IMG/VR virus record: IMGVR_UViG_3300041964_000006
Location: 1-21,248 of that record
Reading direction: 5' to 3' (one strand)
Origin: a virus
DNA length: 21,248 nucleotides
Below, one piece after another: positions 16,119 through 21,248 of this stretch. Positions within the stretch are counted from its first letter, which is position 1; each line of letters opens with the position of its first letter. The notes below the pieces were generated by a model. It was not told the DNA's origin. It did not search any database and saw nothing but the letters and a program-made list of their open reading frames with translations. The position numbers and the translations under genes were made by a program.

Positions 16119-16613
16119 CTAGTCCCTCGGGATCGTGGCAACGTCGATGGCCCTGGCCCGCAACTCCTCAGGCTCTTCCAACACCGCCTTCACCATGTCA
16201 GGCGTGATGTTCTCTCGCTTGATTCCACGCTTCACGAACTCCTCGACAATAGAAGCCATGAGCGCCTGCGGGAGTGCTGGCGTTGATCGTCTGCTGATTG
16301 AAGGTGATCTTCGTGGCACTGGCCGACGCCAGGTCGGGGTTGACCAACTTCGCCAACTTCACACCACGGTCGAAGAGTGTGTTGACGATCTTCGTCACCT
16401 CGGGGTTCAGTTCACCCTCAGCGTTCTCGTCCAGCAAGCCAACCTGCAACCGACGAGACTGGACCGCCAGCAGCGTGCCCAGACCCTCGATGATCGTTTC
16501 GCTGTCACGGGTCTTGAAGAACTGCGCCAGTTCTTGCGATTCGCTGTCAGGCACGATGCACACGGCTCCTGTTCGGAAGTATCGACATGAGTCCTGCAAA
16601 GAACACACGTCAC
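16119..16613 (-). CDS. Small terminase subunit with N-terminal zinc ribbon (frame-broken)
   Basis: A GTG start (16611-16613) overlaps the upstream stop as GTGA. The first frame gives MTCVLCRTHVDTSEQEPCAS then Cys, with Cys3/Cys6 and Cys18/Cys21 forming a likely zinc ribbon. An insertion of one C joins it to SESQELAQFFKTRDSETIIE and a helical core ending KITFNQQTINA. A second one-base shift leads to LPQALMASIVEEFVKRGIKR and TPDMVKAVLEEPEELRARA, ending at 16119. About 164 residues result. Small size, helical content and position two bases before the large terminase support a small terminase, which recognises the packaging site. The zinc ribbon may take part in DNA recognition. Confidence 0.65.
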
Positions 16614-17406
16614 AGAGGAAACTTGTCGCCCCGCATGATATCTTGCTTTACCTTCAGCATGATACGGGTGTGGACGGGCTTGTGGCTAGGATCATCAGGG
16701 TCCACCGGGGCAAAGCCCTTGGCCTTCATTGCAACTGCTTCTTGGAAGTACACCGCAGCCCACAACGCCGACTTCATGTTGTAGAGACAACGATTACGAG
16801 GCACCTTCAGTTCGTGTGGCCGCGTTCCGAGCAGATTCAGCCAGTACGAATGGTCAGGGGCTCGTTCGTACGACACAATCTTGCCGGTAGGAAGAACAAC
16901 ACTTCCCTTGGCAGCCTGCGTGCGTGCGTCCAGATCGATAGATCGGTAACCCAAGCCGAACAGCGTTTGATGACCGTAAACACCATGCACATGCATGATG
17001 GCTTCGGGATAGTCCTCCTGAACATCACGCAGCAACCGGAAGAATGCCTTGCCGGTTGAAGTAACCGCTGATGGTGCGCTGGTCACGAACACTCGATGAT
17101 GCTGGTCCTCGGGCGGCTTACTCATCAAGGTTTCCAGGCGTTCCATCGGCTCGCCGTAGCGCCAGACAGAAAAGACCTTGCCGTTATCTTCATGGCCCGG
17201 CGCAATGAACTGTGCGCCCTGCTCGGTGTTGCCGATCACGAATAACTCGTACGGTTGAGTACCGTAGTACAAGTCTGACCAACGCTTTGGGTCGATATTG
17301 CGCTTCTTGAGATAGCCCACGTCCCACACCATCTTGCGGATACCCTAACTCAAGCATCTCCTTGATGACATGCTGTGGGATTGCGAATCCATACCTCGAC
17401 CGGCAT
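16610..17406 (-). CDS. Unrecognised conserved-type protein at start of late block
   Basis: The intact frame 16610-17332 gives 240 residues beginning MVWDVGYLKKRNIDPKRW. Coding potential extends upstream in two other frames (RYGFAIPQHVIKEMLELGY, preceded by MPVE from ATG 17404-17406) through two one-base shifts, so the full protein is about 265 residues. Visible stretches include YYGTQPYELFVIGNTEQGAQ, VHGVYGHQTLFGLGYRSIDL and MKSALWAAVYFQEAVAMKAK. I do not recognise the family and see no catalytic motif. Its stop overlaps the small terminase start (GTGA), so it belongs to the packaging operon and is the first late gene after the divergent control region. No clear ribosome-binding site precedes 17406, so the start is tentative. 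Confidence 0.65.
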
Positions 17407-17469
17407 AGGGGGAGACGGTAGCGGGCCTAGATAGGCATAGCGAGCATCTTGAAGAAATCGCCCGAAAAC

Positions 17470-17498
17470 TGGACGCTGGGGCTGTCCCCATGTATCAT
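17470..17498 (+). promoter_or_regulatory. Candidate sigma-70-type promoter for replication operon
   Basis: TGGACG (17470-17475, four of six to consensus) and TATCAT (17493-17498, five of six) are separated by exactly 17 bases. The start of the first plus-strand gene lies about 60 bases downstream. The inverted repeat 17477-17490 sits in the spacer, a place where a bound repressor would block polymerase. Confidence 0.4.
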
Positions 17499-17520
17499 TA
17501 TAGGTCACTACCGACAGCCA

Positions 17521-17537
17521 GAGAGCACTACGCTCTC
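17521..17537 (+). promoter_or_regulatory. Leader hairpin before primase gene
   Basis: GAGAGC (17521-17526) pairs perfectly with GCTCTC (17532-17537) around the loop ACTAC. It would form in the 5' leader of the replication mRNA, about 7 bases before the CAGGGGG ribosome-binding site. It may influence translation or mRNA stability; it lacks the T run of a terminator. Confidence 0.4.
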
Positions 17538-17557
17538 CATATTCAGGGGGCTAGTTT

Positions 17558-18314
17558 TTGTCTGACAACCTTGATGTAATCAAGGCTCTCGGATCACGCT
17601 TCATCGAACGACGTGACGTAAAGGCAGTTCAGGGCGAAAAAATCGCCTGGCAGCCTGTCAAGACGAAGTTCACGATGCAGGATTTTGAGGACCATCTGTC
17701 TGGGAGGCGCACCTTTGGTCACTATCTGGTGTCGCCGGATGGCAATTGCAAGTTCTTCGCTTTTGATATTGACCTGGATAAAGAAGGTCAGTACTTCGAT
17801 GCGGCGGGCACGTTTCACCCGTGCAACCCTCGTGAGGTCATTCTTGAACGGGGACCACCCAGGATGGCTGGAGTTCGCACACGACCTGTCCAGCATCGCA
17901 GCGGGGTTCGCTTCCAAGATCAACAGAATCTTGGGCCTGCCTACCGCAGTTGCCTGGTCTGGAGGCAAGGGTCTGCATGTCTATGGGTTCACGGGTACGA
18001 AGAAGGCCAGCGTCGTCAGGACACTTGCGGCAGGACTGATGGATGATGCAGGGTGGCTGCCCACCCGTGGCGACAACTTCTTTAAGCACCCCCAGCACGC
18101 CAACGACCCACTCGCCTACCCGCACGTGACCATCGAAGTGTTCCCCAAGCAGGACACCGTTGGCTCGGATGGGTTCGGCAACCTCATGGCACTTCCGCTG
18201 GGCATCCACGGGATCACGAAGCAGGAAAAGTACTTCTGTCGGCTGAACGAGGACTCGTGGACTGTGGCTGATCCGATCAATGCACTCAGTGGCGACGTGT
18301 TGCCGTGGGAGTGA
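17558..18314 (+). CDS. Archaeo-eukaryotic-type primase/primase-polymerase (one frameshift)
   Basis: The start is TTG 17558-17560, with CAGGGGG about 7 bases upstream. The first frame runs to about residue 97 (...CNPREVILER) and the second continues GDHPGWLEFAHDL to the stop at 18314; removing one G from the GGGG run joins them, giving 251 residues. The sequence carries the three primase motifs of the archaeo-eukaryotic primase superfamily: the metal-binding DxD in KFFAFDIDLDK (Asp70, Asp72), SGGKGLHVYGF with the nucleotide-binding His, and VTIEVFPKQD. The FPKQ form is like that of TOTE-type primases (family knowledge). It would make primers at the phage replication fork. The GTG of the next gene overlaps its stop (GTGA). 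Confidence 0.78.
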
Positions 18315-18463
18315 CGACAAGGCGACCGCACCGACCTTCTGACACCGTGCCGTGGGAAGCAGTCATCTCATGGAAGTGTCTTGACTGTGGTTATTGGGTC
18401 AAGGAGTACGGACCCAGGGACGACACCGTGTGCCCCGGCCCATCTGCCGAGGTTGACTCGTGA
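18311..18463 (+). CDS. Small Cys-containing protein between primase and helicase
   Basis: A GTG at 18311 overlaps the primase stop, and the stop at 18461-18463 overlaps the next GTG in the same way, so all three genes are translationally coupled. The 50-residue product begins MTTRRPHRPSDTVPWEAV and contains Cys23, Cys26 (WKCLDCGYW) and Cys41 (TVCPG). This looks like half of a zinc ribbon or knuckle with a possible His or Asp ligand. The Arg-rich N-terminus suggests nucleic acid binding. It may be an accessory factor for the primase or helicase. No known family recognised. Confidence 0.7.
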   Translation: MTTRRPHRPSDTVPWEAVISWKCLDCGYWVKEYGPRDDTVCPGPSAEVDS

Positions 18464-20450
18464 CAGATGACGACGACGAACTGCTCGCCCGGCTGCGAGC
18501 GCACCAGAAGGCCCAGGGCAAGGTCGTAGAAGACCAGCCCAGTCTTCTCGCTGTGCCCGATAGTCTGGTTGACGAAGACCTAATCCCCGACATTGAGCCC
18601 TTTGAGCGCTCTGACGAGGATCTTGAAATTGACGGTGTGCTTGATCGCCTGAACATCTTGGACGCATACGCACGATGGTGCGGAAAGATGCAACCCAAGG
18701 TCGGCAGCAAGCGCGAGAGCATCATGGTGTCGTGCCCGATGCCTGGTCACGCCGACAAGAACCCATCTGCGTGGCTGAACCTCGACAAGGACACGTGGTA
18801 CTGCGGCGGTTGCCAGATTGGTGGCGACAAGTACGACATCGCTGCCATCCAACTCGGTTACCCGTTTCCTGAAGTCTACAAGACTGATGGCTCGTTCCCT
18901 GATCTGCGCCGTGACATGGCCGAGGATTTGGGCTACGTCGTGCGACGGACTCCTAGCGGACACGAGTATGTCGAAAAACTCGATTTCGAAGAATCAAATA
19001 AACTAGAAACCCAAGCGACCGATAATCACAATTCAGTCGCTCCAGGCGCTCCAATTGCGCCCGAAATGCCCGATTTAGGAGCATTTTCGGAGTCTGTAGG
19101 GGTGACCGATAACCAAACTCAACCCGAAAACATTGATACAAACTCCAATGTCCTCAGTTTCCCGATGCCTGCTGATCCCGAGACGTTCCACCAACGGGTT
19201 GAAGAATCGGGAGCGTTCATCGACTGGGAGCAAATCGTCACCCCAGGGACTTTTCTGTGGGAATGGATGCAAGCCACCACTATCGATGACCTGCCACACG
19301 AGTATTACTTCTGGCTGGGGATGCAGGGCATCGCCTTTGCCGCTGGCACCGACGTGGTGATGGACGACTACCGTCGCATCAAGCCAAATATTTTTGTCTG
19401 CCTCTACGGCTCAACCGGTAGCGGTAAGTCCCGGTCGATTGAGCCGTACGTGTCGATGCTGCGATCGGCGTTGCCCCGAGATGACGCCGACGACTACACG
19501 CCGTCCAAGGGCGTGGAGCATCTGCCGTCACCGGCATCCGCCGAAGCCTTGCTGAGAATGTTCCAGCACGATATCAAGGACCCCAGCACCCAGGCGGTGC
19601 TTGAGCAGGCCCAGGTCAAGGGTCTGTTGCGAGTCGAAGAGTTCGCATCGTTCGTGGCTCGGGCAAGTCGGCCAACCAACCCGATGAAGGAAACCCTCAT
19701 CGAGTTGTACGACGTGCTCGACCACACCATGAAGCACATGTCGGTCACGGGTGGCACGGTCAAAGCGAAGAATCCGTTTGCTCAGATGGTCACCTCCACC
19801 CAGCCCAAGGCGATCCACGCCTTCCTCCGTCGCAACGACACGGAGTCTGGGTTCTTGAACCGATGGATTTTTGCGACTGGTGCCCGGCGTCGGCGCCGGA
19901 TTTCCTACGGCGGCGTCCAGATCGACGTACAGCGGTCCGCAGACCTGTTGCGTGACCTGGCGTCGTGGTGCGGAACGGGCGGCTCTTTGAGTTGACCGGC
20001 GATGCGCTAGAAGCGTGGGACGAGTTCTTCCATGCGGAAATCGTGCCTCTGCATGACAACATGGACGAGTCGATGCTGTCACGTATCGACCTGTTGCTCA
20101 AAAAATTGATTGTGCTCTTCACGATCAACGACAAAGAATCGCAGCCGACTGCCGAGACGGTCAAGAAGGCTATTGCCATCTTCCCATACTTGCGGCTGAC
20201 CTCCATCATGTTCAGCACCGACATTGCTTACTCAGAGTTTGAGCACTGCCGGGTCGAAGTTCTAGAGGTTCTGGCCAAGGAAACCGAAGGCATTACATCT
20301 CGGGTCCTGCTGCGCCACATCGGCCAACGGCACGAAAAGCAGTTGATCGCACAGGTACTTCGGACCATGGTAGAACTCGGGGAGATTCAGGAAATCGTGA
20401 CGAAGGGCAAGCGTGGACCCGCTACGGCAAGGTATGCAGTCGTTGACTGA
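18460..20450 (+). CDS. CHC2 zinc finger-DUF3987-like helicase fusion (one frameshift)
   Basis: The start is GTG 18460. The first frame gives 511 residues to 19995; the C-terminal part continues in the next frame (RLFELTGDALEAWDEFFHAE ...) to 20450, and one added G near 19980 joins them into about 663 residues. Residues about 88-135 hold a DnaG-type zinc finger: Cys92, His97, Cys115 and Cys118 in SCPMPGHADKNPSAW and TWYCGGCQIGGDKYD. A flexible, AT-rich linker follows (about 172-232). Residues about 240-600 resemble DUF3987 helicase-like ATPases: Walker A GSTGSGKS (317-324), an acidic motif LLRVEEFASF (389-398), and QMVTSTQPKAIHAFL. The C-terminus (EITSRVLLRHI-like, about 600-663) looks like a winged helix. 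No catalytic TOPRIM domain is seen, so the primer-making activity probably comes from the upstream primase. Confidence 0.78.
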
Positions 20451-20622
20451 GCCTCTGATGACCCAAGAAGAGGTCGCCGCCATGTTCGGGGTGACGATTC
20501 ATGCTGTCCGCAAGTGGCGGCAGTGGGGCTGGATCGAGTTTATTCGGGTTGGCCGCACCGTCCGGTTCCAACGGGAACAGGTCGAGAAGTTCATGGCCGA
20601 TCACGTCAACGTGCCTGCCTAG
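20434..20622 (+). CDS. Excisionase/MerR-like helix-turn-helix protein
   Basis: The core MTQEEVAAMFGVTIHAVRKW followed by WGWIEFIRVGRTVRFQREQV is the standard small winged HTH of the excisionase (helix_turn_helix_17) family, which binds short DNA sites. Possible starts are GTG 20413, ATG 20434, TTG 20443 and ATG 20458; I use 20434, which gives 62 residues, but no start has a good ribosome-binding site. All but the last overlap the helicase stop at 20450. It may be a recombination directionality factor or a small transcription regulator; no integrase is seen in the window. It is the last gene of the plus-strand operon. Confidence 0.7.
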   Translation: MQSLTEPLMTQEEVAAMFGVTIHAVRKWRQWGWIEFIRVGRTVRFQREQVEKFMADHVNVPA

Positions 20623-20628
20623 AAGCAC

Positions 20629-20656
20629 AAAGGCCCCGCCGAAGCGGGGGGCCTTT
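20629..20656 (+). terminator. Rho-independent-type terminator between convergent operons
   Basis: AAAGGCCCCGC (20629-20639) pairs with GCGGGGGGCCTTT (20644-20656), leaving extra G bases as a bulge; the loop is CGAA. The A-start/T-end structure works in both directions. It lies 7 bases after the HTH gene stop and faces the minus-strand genes to the right. A second small stem, CACTC-CGAA-GAGTG, lies at about 20662-20675. Confidence 0.75.
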
Positions 20657-20686
20657 GCCTACACTCCGAAGAGTGCAGGGGGAAAA

Positions 20687-20888
20687 CTAGACGGACTCGG
20701 TACCGAGGTCAACGTCGAGGTCGTCAGCGAGGTCGCTGGCGGAATCCGCAGCCTCTCAGCGGCACGGGCAGCTTGGCGGCAGCCCGCTCCATCTCCTTGG
20801 CAGCACGGGCCGCAGCCCGAGCGTCCTTTGCGGCGGTACGAACGGCACGGTCGCGCTGGGCGCCGGGCACTTCGGGCCTTCCAGGCAT
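20687..20888 (-). CDS. Small Ala/Lys/Arg-rich protein with acidic tail (one frameshift)
   Basis: The start is ATG 20886-20888, with an excellent ribosome-binding site (GGGGAG, 7 bases upstream). It reads MPGRPEVPGAQRDRAVRTAA and a strongly helical stretch KDARAAARAAKEMERAAAK, to about 20750. The frame as given ends at 20724, but another frame continues as AADSASDLADDLDVDLGTES to a stop at 20687-20689, which looks much more protein-like; a one-base change in the CTGAGAGG region joins them. About 66 residues result: a basic coiled helix followed by an acidic tail. Function unknown; it is the last gene of a minus-strand virion block. Confidence 0.5.
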
Positions 20889-20890
20889 AC

Positions 20891-21062
20891 TTATCTCCCC
20901 TTGTGTGGTTGATACTTCGTCGGCAAGGCGCAGGTTAGCACCAACCCTTGCCAGGACGCCATCCCAGTCGGCAATTTCATGCTGATATCGAGGTGGTTCC
21001 ACCCACATCAAGGCACACAAGAGATGAATCAAGTCCCATCGGTTGACCGAAATGGATTCCAA
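20891..21062 (-). CDS. Small protein after probable tail gene (start and end uncertain)
   Basis: From TTG 21060-21062 the frame reads LESISVNRWDLIHLLCALMW, PPRYQHEIADWDGVLARVGA and NLRLADEVSTTQGEI. It then passes without a stop into the next small gene, so as written the two form one frame to 20724. The strong ribosome-binding site before ATG 20888, and a stop (TAA 20891-20893) in the adjacent frame reached by one base deletion, make two separate genes more likely. The position after a probable tail protein resembles that of tail assembly chaperones, but similarity is not evident. The start is weakly supported. Confidence 0.42.
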
Positions 21063-21072
21063 CTTTATTATC

Positions 21073-21248
21073 TCAAATTGGAGTAGCAGTAGCCTTGTAA
21101 CTCGACCCCGATCCGGTGAAGGACACCACACCAACGGAAGTAAGACCGGTGATCGATGGTGCAGTAGGCGTCGGTGGCGTAACACCGCCACCGATATCGG
21201 CTTGGATGGTAGAGCCTACTTTCCCTCCCCCCCCTGACTGTTAGTAAC
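21073..21248 (-). CDS. C-terminal end of a probable tail/virion protein (partial)
   Basis: The minus-strand frame runs from the right edge to a TGA at 21073-21075. It reads KVGSTIQADIGGGVTPPTPT, APSITGLTSVGVVSFTGSG and SSYKATATPI. A Gly/Thr/Pro-rich linker and a short Ig-like beta segment are typical of the C-termini of major tail proteins and other decorated virion proteins. An eight-G run near 21226-21233 breaks the frame; VTNSQGG precedes it in the next frame. The start is outside the window. The identity as major tail protein is only a guess from composition and the small gene that follows. Confidence 0.5.

Larger units (their letters stand above)
17407..17557. promoter_or_regulatory. Divergent early/late control region
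   Basis: This non-coding stretch separates the minus-strand late block from the plus-strand replication genes. It holds a palindrome GCCTA-GA-TAGGC (17425-17436), a second inverted repeat TGGGG-CTGT-CCCCA (17477-17490) inside the spacer of a candidate plus-strand promoter, and a hairpin GAGAGC-ACTAC-GCTCTC (17521-17537) just before the first plus-strand gene. Transcription probably starts in both directions from here. The inverted repeats are candidate repressor or activator sites. Confidence 0.55.

Noticed and set aside
14422-17406. Interpretation as a decaying prophage with pseudogenes
   Set aside because: The breaks are single-base changes, mostly repairable in short homopolymers, with motifs intact and neighbouring large genes undamaged; sequencing error explains this better.
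19975-19990. Programmed ribosomal frameshift in the helicase gene
   Set aside because: No slippery heptamer is visible at the junction and one added G in a G run restores the frame, as elsewhere in the window.
20889-21075. Tail assembly chaperone pair with programmed frameshift
   Set aside because: The position would fit, but I see no slippery sequence and no similarity I can name; the frames here are also affected by probable indels.
1-21248. CRISPR arrays, tRNA or rRNA genes, insertion sequences
   Set aside because: No regularly spaced repeats, cloverleaf-like segments or transposase motifs were seen on either strand.

Overview
The window is a slice of a tailed double-stranded DNA phage genome (Caudoviricetes). 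The evidence is a complete packaging and head set in the usual functional order: small terminase, large terminase, portal, capsid protease/scaffold, decoration protein, major capsid protein and a probable head-tail connector. The host cannot be read directly. The moderately high GC, frequent GTG/TTG starts, and tail-protein domains of kinds I associate with actinobacteriophages suggest an actinobacterial host (inference). No integrase, lysis gene, tape measure, tRNA or DNA polymerase is visible. Both ends cut through genes, so the genome continues on each side.

Layout. From about 17.4 kb down to 1, everything is on the minus strand in one late block. It starts with an unrecognised protein, a small terminase with an N-terminal zinc ribbon, the large terminase, a small ORF and a DUF935/Mu gp29-like portal. 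Next comes an unusually placed module of about 8.5 kb (12.57 to 4.01 kb) of fibre and adhesion proteins. It holds two related BppU-like plus small-partner gene pairs, a collagen-like protein, a fibre, lectin-like proteins, a glycoside hydrolase family 5 protein with FN3 and carbohydrate-binding-like domains, and a protein made of eight beta-type repeats. After it come a Com-like zinc protein, the protease-scaffold, decoration protein, major capsid protein, an acidic Pro/Ala-rich protein and a partial connector gene. A divergent control region (about 17.41-17.56 kb) carries a candidate promoter and inverted repeats.

On the plus strand from 17.56 to 20.62 kb is a compact early replication operon: an archaeo-eukaryotic-type primase, a 50-residue Cys-containing protein, a fusion of a CHC2 zinc finger with a DUF3987-like helicase, and an excisionase-like HTH protein. 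The first three are joined by GTGA overlaps. A strong hairpin terminator closes the operon and faces a second minus-strand block at the right edge: the end of a probable tail or other virion protein and two small genes.

Sequence quality. Many genes are broken by single-base shifts: about eleven in the large terminase, three in the end of the major capsid gene, and others in the small terminase, primase, helicase and edge genes. Most of those I worked through are repaired by adding or removing one base in a short homopolymer, and the protein stays conserved on both sides. This looks like sequencing or assembly indels rather than gene decay. I therefore give reconstructed spans for such genes and state where the frame breaks.
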